Assembly: GCA_934691725.1 (NCBI GenBank)
Contig: CAKUTF010000005.1
Coordinates: forward strand, 1 to 64,000
Direction: 5' to 3'
Source of the DNA: an uncultured Fibrobacter sp.
GTDB lineage: Bacteria > Fibrobacterota > Fibrobacteria > Fibrobacterales > Fibrobacteraceae
Length of the DNA: 64,000 bases
In this document: piece after piece, positions 55,326 through 63,380 of the stretch
Layout of the letters: the number at the start of each line of letters is the position of its first letter
How positions within the stretch are numbered: position 1 is the first letter of the stretch
The notes under the pieces: model-generated
What the model saw: the letters and a program-made list of their open reading frames with translations, nothing else
Told to the model about the DNA's origin: nothing
Database searches by the model: none
Program-made: the position numbers and the translations under genes

Positions 55326-56890
55326 TTTTTCCCTTCGTGATATTCCGCTTCGGCATTCACGTTCCAAATCGCGGCCTTGTCGCTTGAATTTTCCCGGATG
55401 CACTTGACCGCTTCCATCGCGGTAAGCATACTGTGGTCCATGTTGTTGTATTTGTGCATTCCGTTGCGACCCATGAGGAACAGGTTTTCAAAGGAATCGA
55501 CATATTCGCGGATCTTGCCAAATTCCTTGTAAGTACCAAAATATGCCGGATACGTTTTCGGCACGCGGAAAAGAACCGAATCCCGAACCGCCGACCGCTT
55601 CGCCACGTGAATTTTTTCAAGCTCCGCAACGGCGAAGTCGATAAAATCCCGGTCGGCCATATTCCACATTTCATCGCCTTCGTTCACAAAGTATTCAAGA
55701 CCAATCCAGACTTTCGAAGTGTCCGAAACCAGATAGGGACTCCAGTTGTTGAAAACCTGGATTCGCCCGAGCTTCACGTCGGATTCCTGCACATAGATCC
55801 AGTTGTCCGCGACAAATTTCAAGCGGCTTTCTGGCGTTCCCGCTTTCGCCGGGTTCTTGATGTCAAGCGAATCGAGCAAAAGTCCCACCGTCATAAAATC
55901 CCGATAGACAAGGCCTTTTGCGATGCGGGAAACTTCGGCGGGAACATCCGGAAGAGCCTCGACCAGGTTTTTCACGGGCATCGTACTCATCACGTAATCG
56001 GCTTCCAGCCTTTTCTCTTCGCCGTTTTCCGTGTAGCGAACCGCAGAAATTTTTTGGTCCGAAACATCCAGAGACGTTGCCTTGGAATGAAAATGAATTT
56101 CGCCGCCGAGCTTCTGGATTTTTTCGGCAACGGTTTCCCAGAGTTCTCCCGGCCCGAGCTTCGGGTAGAGAAATTCCCCGATGAGGCTCGTCTCCGTTCC
56201 CTTCTGCCGAATCGATTCGGATTTCTTGGGCAAAAGGGATTTCACCGCGTGAAGAAGCGTTTTCCCGATAGAAAGTCCCTTGATTCGCTGGGCGCCCCAG
56301 TCCACGCTGATTTTGTCACAGGGAATGCCCCAGACCTTTTCCGTGTAGTCCCGAAAAAAAGTTCGGTAAAGTTCCACGCCAAAACGGTTGATCATGAAGT
56401 CTTCGAGCGAAACTTCCTTGCGCTTCGGAAGAACGCAGACCTTGAGATAGCTCATCCCGATTTTGAACATCCGCCAAAGGCCCAAGTTTCTAATCGTCGA
56501 AACGTTCAGGCTGACCGGGTAGTCAAAAAGTTTTCGCGTATAGAGAATTCGGGAAAGACGCGAACGGACGAGCATCACCCGGTCTTCTTTTTCCGGGTCG
56601 GGACCTCCGACAGAAAGGCTCACCGGACGTTCAATCGAAAGATCGTCGCGGCTCGGAGAACCTTGCAAAGGCAAAATATCCGTCCACCAATCCATCACCT
56701 GATCGCTCTTGCTGAAAAAGCGGTGACCGCCGATGTCCATCCGGTTTCCCTTGTAAACTGCCGTCCGGGAAATTCCCCCGACAAAATCGTTTTCTTCGAG
56801 AACAACCGGCTTCACATCCGTCGTCTTCAAAAGCTCATAGGCAGCGGTAAGTCCCGCAGGACCAGCCCCGATTATCACGGCAGTTTTCAT
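55322..56890 (-). CDS. FAD-dependent amine-oxidase/UGM-like oxidoreductase
   Basis: 522 residues. The FAD-binding N-terminus is VIIGAGPAGLTAAYELL with the ENDFVGGISRTAV loop, followed by MDIGGHRFFSKSD. The middle part reads FRDYTEKVWGIPCDKISVDW and QRIKGLSIGKTLL, and the C-terminus has the second FAD contact region with SFENLFLMGRNGMHKYNNMD and HSMLTAMEA. This group is related to UDP-galactopyranose mutase and protoporphyrinogen-oxidase-like flavoproteins and is often found beside GtrA and GT-C genes, as here. A role in making or modifying a lipid-linked sugar is inferred from the neighbours. Confidence 0.85.
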   Translation of the reverse strand: MKTAVIIGAGPAGLTAAYELLKTTDVKPVVLEENDFVGGISRTAVYKGNRMDIGGHRFFSKSDQVMDWWTDILPLQGSPSRDDLSIERPVSLSVGGPDPEKEDRVMLVRSRLSRILYTRKLFDYPVSLNVSTIRNLGLWRMFKIGMSYLKVCVLPKRKEVSLEDFMINRFGVELYRTFFRDYTEKVWGIPCDKISVDWGAQRIKGLSIGKTLLHAVKSLLPKKSESIRQKGTETSLIGEFLYPKLGPGELWETVAEKIQKLGGEIHFHSKATSLDVSDQKISAVRYTENGEEKRLEADYVMSTMPVKNLVEALPDVPAEVSRIAKGLVYRDFMTVGLLLDSLDIKNPAKAGTPESRLKFVADNWIYVQESDVKLGRIQVFNNWSPYLVSDTSKVWIGLEYFVNEGDEMWNMADRDFIDFAVAELEKIHVAKRSAVRDSVLFRVPKTYPAYFGTYKEFGKIREYVDSFENLFLMGRNGMHKYNNMDHSMLTAMEAVKCIRENSSDKAAIWNVNAEAEYHEGKK

Positions 56891-56891
56891 A

Positions 56892-57344
56892 TCAAGCCTT
56901 CAACGATTTAAAAAGGAAAATTTTCCGGATTCCAAAATTCCAAAGCAACACGATCGCCGCAGAAATCAATTTTGCAAGCATCGGCAAAAGTTCTAAAAAA
57001 TCCACCTGGAGCCACATCAGAGCCTGATTCAAAAGGACGCCCAGAATTCCGATTAGAGCAAACAGGGAAAACTCCAAGGACCTGTTTGAAACGCTCCGTT
57101 TGCAAGCGGCAAAAACCCACCGAACGCTTATCCAGTAATTCACGACAAGTCCCGCAATCAGTCCGATAAGATTCGAAACAAGGTAATGCCAATCCAAGGC
57201 ATAGAGGCAAACCGCAAAAAGCCCGAAATCCACGACAAAGGCAAGTCCGCCCGTCAAAAAATATCGCCACATTTGGCCTAAAATGCTTTTTTGACCCGGC
57301 AATTTTTGTGAAAGCGAACGGATCTTGGAGTTTTGGAAATTCAC
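56892..57344 (-). CDS. GtrA-family membrane protein
   Basis: 150 residues with four transmembrane helices (FLTGGLAFVVDFGLFAVCLY, LVSNLIGLIAGLVVNYWISV, FSLFALIGILGVLLNQALMW, AKLISAAIVLLWNFGIRKIF). GtrA proteins are thought to help flip or hand over polyprenyl-linked sugars for surface glycan modification. It is the first gene of the minus-strand envelope cluster and ends one base before the FAD oxidoreductase start. The GTG at 57344 has no clear binding site, so the true start may be the ATG at about residue 25. Confidence 0.88.
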   Translation of the reverse strand: MNFQNSKIRSLSQKLPGQKSILGQMWRYFLTGGLAFVVDFGLFAVCLYALDWHYLVSNLIGLIAGLVVNYWISVRWVFAACKRSVSNRSLEFSLFALIGILGVLLNQALMWLQVDFLELLPMLAKLISAAIVLLWNFGIRKIFLFKSLKA

Positions 57345-57471
57345 GAATCAAAAATAATTTATTTTGAAATTTTAACGAGATTTTTAAGCGAAATCACAGG
57401 CCAAAATGTAGTTGAACGATTTTCAAAAATTAAAATATTTTTAGTTTGTCAAGCCCAACCGGAGATTCACG
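57345..57471. promoter_or_regulatory. Divergent promoter region between gtrA and the GH5 cellulase
   Basis: 127 bases, AT-rich on the cellulase side, with the cellulase binding site CCGGAG at about 57459-57464. No clear consensus hexamers or operator could be assigned. Confidence 0.35.
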
Positions 57472-58806
57472 ATGAAAACAAAGCTTATCCCATTAGCCGT
57501 CGCCGCTCTTGCCTTCTGCTCGGCAAATTCCTTCGCCCAAACGATTACGCCAAATCGCATTGGTCCCGTGAGCCAATACGGACAACTGATGACCGGCAAA
57601 AATTCCGCAAACGAAGGACGCATCTATGGTTCTTGCAAGGGTGCCGTCGAAGGTTCCGAAGTCCAGGTCCGCGGCATGAGCCTTTACTGGAGTCTTATCA
57701 CCGAAGCGACCGATTTCTGGACGGAAGCCGGCGTCACTTCGATGGTAAACGACATGAACATCCAAATAGTCCGCGCCGCCATGGCGACGGGAACAGAAAA
57801 CTGGAGCGGTCCCTACAAAGGTTACCAGCTCGATGCCGAAAACCAGAAGAAGCTCGTCAGCACCGTCGTCGAAGCCGCTATCAAAAACGATATCTATGTC
57901 ATCATCGACTGGCATTCCCACGAAGCGACAGGTCAAGTGGAAAGCGCCAAAGGGTTCTTTTCGGAAATGGCGCAAAAATACGGCAGCTACGATAATGTCA
58001 TTTTCGAAATTTTCAACGAACCGCTAGATATCGCCTGGGCAAATATTCAGAATTACGCAAACCAGATCATCCCCGTCATCCGGGAATATTCCGACAACTT
58101 GATTCTCGTGGGGACGCGCGCCTGGGACCAGCACCCGGAAGAAGTCATCGGAAACGAAGTAACCGACAGCAAAAACAACACCGCCTACACGCTCCACTAC
58201 TACGCGATGAGCCATTGCGTAAGCGGTTCTTACAGTTGGGGATCTTCTTGCGAAGGCGCAAACGGAGAAAAGGCCATCAAGGCGGGGCTTTCCGTTTTCA
58301 TCAGCGAGTGGGGAACCGGGACTGCTGATGGAGGCGGAACACCGGGACAAGCGAAAAACGACGAATGGCAAGCCTTTGCAAACAAATACAAAATTTCCTG
58401 GGCGAATTGGAGCGCCTCTCGAAAAGACGAAGGAACCGCGGCATTCTCAGGTGGTGCGACAGCGACCAATCTGCAATACTCCGCTTCAGGAAATCTGGTC
58501 AAGAGCTATCTCGCCACAAATCCCACTGCCTATACCGCCTGCAATTCAGAAACGCCCGACACAAGCGGAACAGGTATCGCAAAATATTTCCGGGTTTCGT
58601 CCTTTGAATTAAAAATGGCAGAACGATCCATCCAACTGGTAAACGCCAAGAACCCATCCATTCACCTTTACGACCTCCAGGGGCATTCCTTGCGAAGTTC
58701 TAAGACCAGTTCGCTTTCTCTGGAAAACCTTCCGAACGGAACTTATATCGTCAAGGCGAGCGACGGCAAACAAAGCCAAATGCAGTCTGTCCGAATCACC
58801 CGATAA
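57472..58806 (+). CDS. Secreted GH5 endoglucanase (cellulase) with C-terminal sorting-type domain
   Basis: 444 residues with signal peptide MKTKLIPLAVAALAFCSANS. The GH5 barrel covers residues about 35-350, with VRGMSLYWS, IVRAAMATG, VIIDWHSHEATG, the acid/base Glu in IFEIFNEPL (about residue 183) and the nucleophile Glu in VFISEWGTG (about 278), plus WANWSASRKDEG. This pattern matches subfamily GH5_2-type cellulases. After the barrel there is no carbohydrate-binding module. The last 65 residues (SFELKMAERSIQLVNAKNPS, IHLYDLQGHSLRS, LPNGTYIVKASDG) are the sorting-type sandwich. It degrades cellulose outside the cell and has its own terminator. Confidence 0.94.
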   Translation: MKTKLIPLAVAALAFCSANSFAQTITPNRIGPVSQYGQLMTGKNSANEGRIYGSCKGAVEGSEVQVRGMSLYWSLITEATDFWTEAGVTSMVNDMNIQIVRAAMATGTENWSGPYKGYQLDAENQKKLVSTVVEAAIKNDIYVIIDWHSHEATGQVESAKGFFSEMAQKYGSYDNVIFEIFNEPLDIAWANIQNYANQIIPVIREYSDNLILVGTRAWDQHPEEVIGNEVTDSKNNTAYTLHYYAMSHCVSGSYSWGSSCEGANGEKAIKAGLSVFISEWGTGTADGGGTPGQAKNDEWQAFANKYKISWANWSASRKDEGTAAFSGGATATNLQYSASGNLVKSYLATNPTAYTACNSETPDTSGTGIAKYFRVSSFELKMAERSIQLVNAKNPSIHLYDLQGHSLRSSKTSSLSLENLPNGTYIVKASDGKQSQMQSVRITR

Positions 58807-58818
58807 CATCACGAACAA

Positions 58819-58850
58819 GCTCCGCCCCAAAGCGGAGCCCTTTCTTTTTT
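58819..58850 (+). terminator. Intrinsic terminator of the GH5 cellulase gene
   Basis: GCTCCGC pairs with GCGGAGC (58819-58838) and is followed by CCTTTCTTTTTT. It lies 12 bases after the stop codon and between two convergent genes. Confidence 0.92.
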
Positions 58851-58869
58851 ACCGGATTCTGTGCAAAAC

Positions 58870-60582
58870 CTAAAAAGTCTTCGTCACGTTACAGAAGAAG
58901 CGCGTACGATCATCGCCGCCGTTTGGAACCTGGACTAGTTCCTTTCCGATTGCATGCAAGATCGTCGCGGAAAGCGAGAGCCCTACGTGGGGAAATTTCT
59001 GTACAAACGAAGCGTTCCAATACCACGAACCTTTGACTACAAAAGGATCTTCGGTCCTCAAGTTCCAACGAGCGTCCGAGCGATACGTCCAGGCATGTTG
59101 AATTTCAAACCGATCCCACAGATTCCACGATGCGGCAACCGAAAGCCAGTTTTCGACCGGATTGACTTCAAAGCGCTCTTCATCTCCATCGATACGCTCG
59201 AATCCGGCCCGAGCGAGCAGCGAAAACATTTTTTCATAATAGATTGCGGCATAAGCCTCTCCCGCAAGCCCGCGAATCCACGAATCGATTCGTTCCACGT
59301 TTCCCTTGCGATAGATTGCTTTTCGCTCACCGACTTTTTGAACGATATATTCTTTCGCGTCAAATGTCTCTGCGCCTTTTTCGAACCAGCCGGCAAAATT
59401 CATTCCAAGCCCAAAGAATCTGGAACGGCTTTGGACATCCAAAAAGATACGATGCAATTGCATCCAGCCGTCCGCCTTTAGGGAAATCGTATCCGAATCG
59501 AAATACTCAAAATCATCTCCGAGCGGATTCAATGCCGACGCGAAATGATTCTTGAACCCGATTCTAGAAATGATGCCCGTAAATTTCGGGAGCGTCAAAT
59601 CCACACTGTCCTTGCTCGCAAAGTCCCGCCCACTCGTCCCGATGAACCCGGCAATCCGCAAGCGTTCCACAGGCCGAACCGCATATTCCAAGAACGGGAA
59701 AGCGACATAGTCATCTTCGATTCCGAACGGGACAAAAGCGCTATCATCGACCACCCGAAAGGCGACTCCCAAAGCGACATTCCAGAGCCTTTGCCTAGTC
59801 GCCAGCGAATCTTCGCCAATTCGGACCGAGCCGTTCCACTCCTTCCGATTGCCGACAAATTTTTTTGCCGAAATCGTATATTCCGCATTTTCATAGACAA
59901 ACGAAGCGTGCAAATACTTCGAATCAAAGCGGGATTCGACACGAGGCTTGTACTCGATGGGAATCCAGCGATTGCTTTTTCCATAGATCCAGACATATTC
60001 GTGTCCGGCGAGAAGGAACACGTCAAAGGCTTTTGCACCGAATCCAAGTCCCGCATAAGCCGTACTCGTAAACGGAAGATTTTCCCCGAAAATGGAAAAT
60101 TCATCGGTCTTCACCATATCCCGCCGAATCTTTCGCAAGCTATTCGAGTAATGGTCAATCTGAAAATAACGCGCAGTCGCCCAGATGCCGCTATAAGATT
60201 TCGATCGAAATCCGCCTTCGAGCATCGGCGTGCGATTTTCCTCATGCGCCAAAACACCGCCGCGAAGCGGATCCTGGTACATCAAGTCTCCGATTTCATT
60301 TCCGACAGAAAGCCACACAGACGGAGAAAAAGGCGTCCAGGAAGGTGTCCCCGAAACCCTGTCCAAAAAAAACCTCTCCCGAATTTTCAGAGGATTCCAC
60401 TCCTCGCTTTCGGAATGGATGCCTCCCATTTGAGAATTCCGGTCAAAGACATAGGTCGGGGAAGCCGTCAAAAACGTTCCGTCATTTCGAGTGTCCTGCA
60501 TCCCCTCTGTTTCCGGAGCGATTTCCGCAAAAGTTCCTTGGACAAGAAACAAGAACGCCGCAATCAAAAATTTCTTTCGCAT
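58870..60582 (-). CDS. Putative outer-membrane beta-barrel protein
   Basis: 570 residues with signal peptide MRKKFLIAAFLFLVQGTFA. There are no cytoplasmic-type helices. The chain is a series of alternating amphipathic strands with aromatic girdle residues (GFRSKSYSGIWATARYFQID, AYAGLGFGAKAFDVFLLAGH, YLHASFVYENAEYTISAKKF, LSVAASWNLWDRFEIQHAWT) and ends TRFFCNVTKTF with a terminal Phe. The mature N-terminus has a Met/Asn/Gly-rich segment. No family assigned. It ends a minus-strand run starting at fmt, 9 bases after the smaller outer-membrane gene. Confidence 0.7.
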   Translation of the reverse strand: MRKKFLIAAFLFLVQGTFAEIAPETEGMQDTRNDGTFLTASPTYVFDRNSQMGGIHSESEEWNPLKIRERFFLDRVSGTPSWTPFSPSVWLSVGNEIGDLMYQDPLRGGVLAHEENRTPMLEGGFRSKSYSGIWATARYFQIDHYSNSLRKIRRDMVKTDEFSIFGENLPFTSTAYAGLGFGAKAFDVFLLAGHEYVWIYGKSNRWIPIEYKPRVESRFDSKYLHASFVYENAEYTISAKKFVGNRKEWNGSVRIGEDSLATRQRLWNVALGVAFRVVDDSAFVPFGIEDDYVAFPFLEYAVRPVERLRIAGFIGTSGRDFASKDSVDLTLPKFTGIISRIGFKNHFASALNPLGDDFEYFDSDTISLKADGWMQLHRIFLDVQSRSRFFGLGMNFAGWFEKGAETFDAKEYIVQKVGERKAIYRKGNVERIDSWIRGLAGEAYAAIYYEKMFSLLARAGFERIDGDEERFEVNPVENWLSVAASWNLWDRFEIQHAWTYRSDARWNLRTEDPFVVKGSWYWNASFVQKFPHVGLSLSATILHAIGKELVQVPNGGDDRTRFFCNVTKTF

Positions 60583-60591
60583 TTCAATTTC

Positions 60592-61152
60592 CTACCAGAG
60601 TTTTCGTTGCAAGTAAAATCCGAACCACGCCGTCTGCGATGTTTCCGGTTCCGTCCACAGGGTTTCATAGTAAAATTTCGCCCCCATGCGCCAATTTTCG
60701 AGCGTTAAAATCGGGAGGTCGAGACGCGCGTAAAAACCGAATTCCGTCTCGTTGTCATTAAGCGTCGAACGCGAAACGTCTCCGTCCGCATCGGCACGCA
60801 TCCAAATGCAGCTGAATCCTGCGCCAAGGGCAATCGGTTTCGCTATCGGCAGCGGATAATCCAATCCGACCCTTCCATTCACCTGGTGAATTCCCGGATA
60901 CTCAATATCGCCTTTTGTCGGAAGATAGGAGTAGCCGAACTGAAGAACGCCCGAGAACTTTTCAAAATAGCGGTAATTAAATTCCAAAAGTCCGTAGTAG
61001 GTATTGTCTAGCGCATCCTGCACATCGTCCAAAAAATAAAGCGCTCCGCCTTCAATCCCTATTCCTGCATGAGAAAATTCCGTCTTGGACGAATCCGTTT
61101 TTGCAAGCAGGGATACCGCGCACAAACTAATCAAACAAATTAATTTCTTCAT
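60592..61152 (-). CDS. Small outer-membrane barrel protein, coupled to rsmB
   Basis: 186 residues. The ATG at 61152 (MKKLICLISLCAVSLLAKTD, a signal peptide) overlaps the rsmB stop by four bases (ATGA) and follows GGAGAG. A longer frame inside rsmB is rejected because it would bury the signal peptide. The mature part is strand-rich (GIGIEGGALYFLDDVQDALD, YYGLLEFNYRYFEKFSGVLQ, AWFGFYLQRKLW), as in small 8-strand barrels. Function unknown. It is notable for following an RNA methyltransferase so tightly. Confidence 0.75.
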   Translation of the reverse strand: MKKLICLISLCAVSLLAKTDSSKTEFSHAGIGIEGGALYFLDDVQDALDNTYYGLLEFNYRYFEKFSGVLQFGYSYLPTKGDIEYPGIHQVNGRVGLDYPLPIAKPIALGAGFSCIWMRADADGDVSRSTLNDNETEFGFYARLDLPILTLENWRMGAKFYYETLWTEPETSQTAWFGFYLQRKLW

Positions 61153-62402
61153 TTTTCTCTCCGAATCGCCTGTGCGAAGAACCGATCCAAGCCAAAAGAA
61201 TTCTTTCCGACGCGAAGCGCTTCTCCGCATTTTCCAAAATCAGAGTGCATCTCCAAAAATTTTTTGACGACATTGTCTGTTTCAGCAAGATCCGGGCTGC
61301 AAGTCGCATACACGAGAATTCCGCCGACTTTCAAAGCGCGAGAAGCCTTTTCGAGAATCCGGGATTGAAGTTCCGGCAAAGTTTTAAAGTCATCGGGAGT
61401 CAAGCGATATTTCGCTTCCGGGCGACGGGACAGAACCCCCAGATTCGAGCAAGGAACATCCAAAAGAATCCGGTCAAACCTTTGATCAAAACTCGAAGCG
61501 AGGACATCCAAAGTTTCTACCCGGACATTTTGCAAATCCAGACGCCTGTGCAAATCTTCCATTGCGCGCGAACGTTCCGCAGACACATCCGAAGCGAGAA
61601 TTTTCACCGTCGGAAACATTTCCGCAATCAAAGCGGTCTTTCCGCCAGGAGCCGCACATGCATCCCACACAAATGAATTTTCCTGAACGTCGAGCAACTT
61701 GACGACTTCATAGGCTGCGGGATTCTGTACGGAAAAAAATCCTTGGGCGAAAAATTCACCTTTCAATAAATCGCCCAAGTGCACTTCATCAGGAGCATCG
61801 ACAATTTCCAGATAGCGGTTCGCATAAATCCTTCCCGAAAGATTCAACTCCGTTTTCAATTTTTCAGCTGAAATTTTCTGTGTATTTGCGCGAATCCACT
61901 GACTCGGCCTTTTGACGCTTTCTTCCGCGATTTCCGTTGCCACATCTTTCCCGTAAAAATCCAGCATTCTGCGAACAAGCCACTCCGGGAAAGAATTTTC
62001 CAAACTGATTTTTCGCACGTTCTGGGCGGGAAGTTCAGGCAATCCTTCGCGTTCAATCTTCCGCAAGATGCCGTTCACCAGCTTGACTGAGCCTTCCCCC
62101 AAACCGATTCGGCGAACCAGTTCCGCGCTGGTATTGACAGCCGCACTCGCAGGAACGGAGGCCATAAAGCACAACTGATAGACGCCCAATTCCAGAACAC
62201 ACTGCACTTCAAGCCTAGGCATTTTCTGCACACATTTTTTGATTGCGTACAAAAGAAATAAATGTCTGCGGCATACGCCTAGCGCAAGTTCTTTCGCAAA
62301 AGGGGAAAGGGAATGTTCACGAACCAGTTTTCCTTTTTTCTGCCAATCAAAAACGGCAAAAAACGCGGCAAGGCGTTCCTTTAGGCAATCGTTTTGAAGC
62401 AC
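61149..62402 (-). CDS. rsmB: 16S rRNA m5C967 methyltransferase (RsmB/Sun)
   Basis: 417 residues. It modifies 16S rRNA using S-adenosylmethionine. The N-terminal NusB-like domain (residues 1-130) reads LALGVCRRHLFLLYAIKKCV and LVRRIGLGEGSVKLVNGILR. The methyltransferase part has DACAAPGGKTALIAEMF, then LLDVPCSNLGVLSRRPEAKY with the first catalytic Cys and VYATCSPDLAETDNVV with the nucleophile Cys. The start is GTG at 62402, inside the end of fmt (22-base overlap), preceded by AAAAAGGA. The fmt-rsmB order is a common bacterial pairing. Confidence 0.94.
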   Translation of the reverse strand: MLQNDCLKERLAAFFAVFDWQKKGKLVREHSLSPFAKELALGVCRRHLFLLYAIKKCVQKMPRLEVQCVLELGVYQLCFMASVPASAAVNTSAELVRRIGLGEGSVKLVNGILRKIEREGLPELPAQNVRKISLENSFPEWLVRRMLDFYGKDVATEIAEESVKRPSQWIRANTQKISAEKLKTELNLSGRIYANRYLEIVDAPDEVHLGDLLKGEFFAQGFFSVQNPAAYEVVKLLDVQENSFVWDACAAPGGKTALIAEMFPTVKILASDVSAERSRAMEDLHRRLDLQNVRVETLDVLASSFDQRFDRILLDVPCSNLGVLSRRPEAKYRLTPDDFKTLPELQSRILEKASRALKVGGILVYATCSPDLAETDNVVKKFLEMHSDFGKCGEALRVGKNSFGLDRFFAQAIRREK

Positions 62403-63316
62403 AACGCATCCTTTTTCTGAATCCCGCGCAAGAAATCCGCTGCAGACATGGCTCGTTTTCCTTCTAGCTGGATTTCAAGTATTTCCAGCTCGCCGTTCCC
62501 CGTTCCGACAAAGAGCTTTCCATCCAAAAATTTTCCTTCTCCCGGAGAAATTCCCAGGTTTCGCTTGGCAGGAATTGTTTTACGGAAATAGGCGACTTTT
62601 CCATTGAACGAACAAAAGCCTCCGGGCCAAGGGAAAAACGCTCGAATCCGATTGTGGATTTCCAAGGCGGATTTCAAAAAATCGATTTTTCCGTCTTCTT
62701 TTTTAAGCTTTGGGGCGGGAGAAGCCTTTTCATGTTCTTGCGCCAAAAGTTCCTTGATTTCACCGTTAGAGATTCGATCGATAGCGACATCAAGCGCATC
62801 GCATCCCGGCTTGACCATTTTTTCCAGAACGGAACTCGCCGTATCCTGCAAATCGATCGGAATGTTCCTCTGCTCGAGAAGCGGACCGTGATCCATCTTT
62901 TCGTCCAAAAGGAATACGCTCACGCCGGTCGATGATTCTCCATTGGCTATCGCCCACTGGACAGGCGCTGCACCGCGATACTTGGGAAGCAAGCTGCCGT
63001 GGACGTTTATCGCTCCGAACTTAGAACAGGCGAGAACCGCTTTGGGCAAGATGGAAAACGCGACGATGACAAACAGATCCGCGTCCCACCTTTTCAAGTC
63101 CTCGGCAAAAGAAGCGTCTTTTACCGACGCGGGTTGCAGAACGGGAAGTCCTAGCTCTAGAGCCTTTGCCTTGACAGGGGGAGGAGTCAAAACGCGTCCG
63201 CGACCGACAGGTCGATCGGGTTGCGTAACAACAGCCAAAACCTGATGCGGTCCAGAGTGGAGATGTTCCAAAAAATGCGCCGCAAATTCCGGCGTTCCCA
63301 TAAAAATAATCTTCAT
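62381..63316 (-). CDS. fmt: Methionyl-tRNA formyltransferase
   Basis: 311 residues, standard length. It formylates initiator Met-tRNA with 10-formyl-tetrahydrofolate. The start MKIIFMGTPEFAAHFLEHL is typical, followed by TQPDRPVGRGRVLTPPPVKA, and INVHGSLLPKYRGAAPVQWA with the catalytic Asn-His-Asp set (the Asp in LLDEKMDHGPLL). The C-terminal domain begins around residue 205. It overlaps rsmB by 22 bases. Confidence 0.97.
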   Translation of the reverse strand: MKIIFMGTPEFAAHFLEHLHSGPHQVLAVVTQPDRPVGRGRVLTPPPVKAKALELGLPVLQPASVKDASFAEDLKRWDADLFVIVAFSILPKAVLACSKFGAINVHGSLLPKYRGAAPVQWAIANGESSTGVSVFLLDEKMDHGPLLEQRNIPIDLQDTASSVLEKMVKPGCDALDVAIDRISNGEIKELLAQEHEKASPAPKLKKEDGKIDFLKSALEIHNRIRAFFPWPGGFCSFNGKVAYFRKTIPAKRNLGISPGEGKFLDGKLFVGTGNGELEILEIQLEGKRAMSAADFLRGIQKKDALCFKTIA

Positions 63317-63321
63317 GAAAA

Positions 63322-63365
63322 CAAAAATAAAAAAAGACCGCCTCGCAAATTTGCAAGACGGTCTT
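63322..63365 (-). terminator. Intrinsic terminator of the porin-like gene
   Basis: On the minus strand AAGACCG (63365-63359) pairs with CGGTCTT (63340-63334), with CAAATTTG at the core of the loop, and runs into TTTTTATTTTTG. It sits between the porin-like gene and fmt. Confidence 0.9.
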
Positions 63366-63380
63366 AGAGCGAAATTTATT

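Noticed and set aside
55433..56911. 492-residue open frame on the plus strand
   Set aside because: It lies entirely opposite the FAD oxidoreductase gene, with no binding site and a composition typical of an antisense shadow.
59545..60708. 387-residue open frame on the plus strand
   Set aside because: It lies opposite the outer-membrane barrel gene, is Arg/Pro/Ser-rich and has no domain. It is a shadow.
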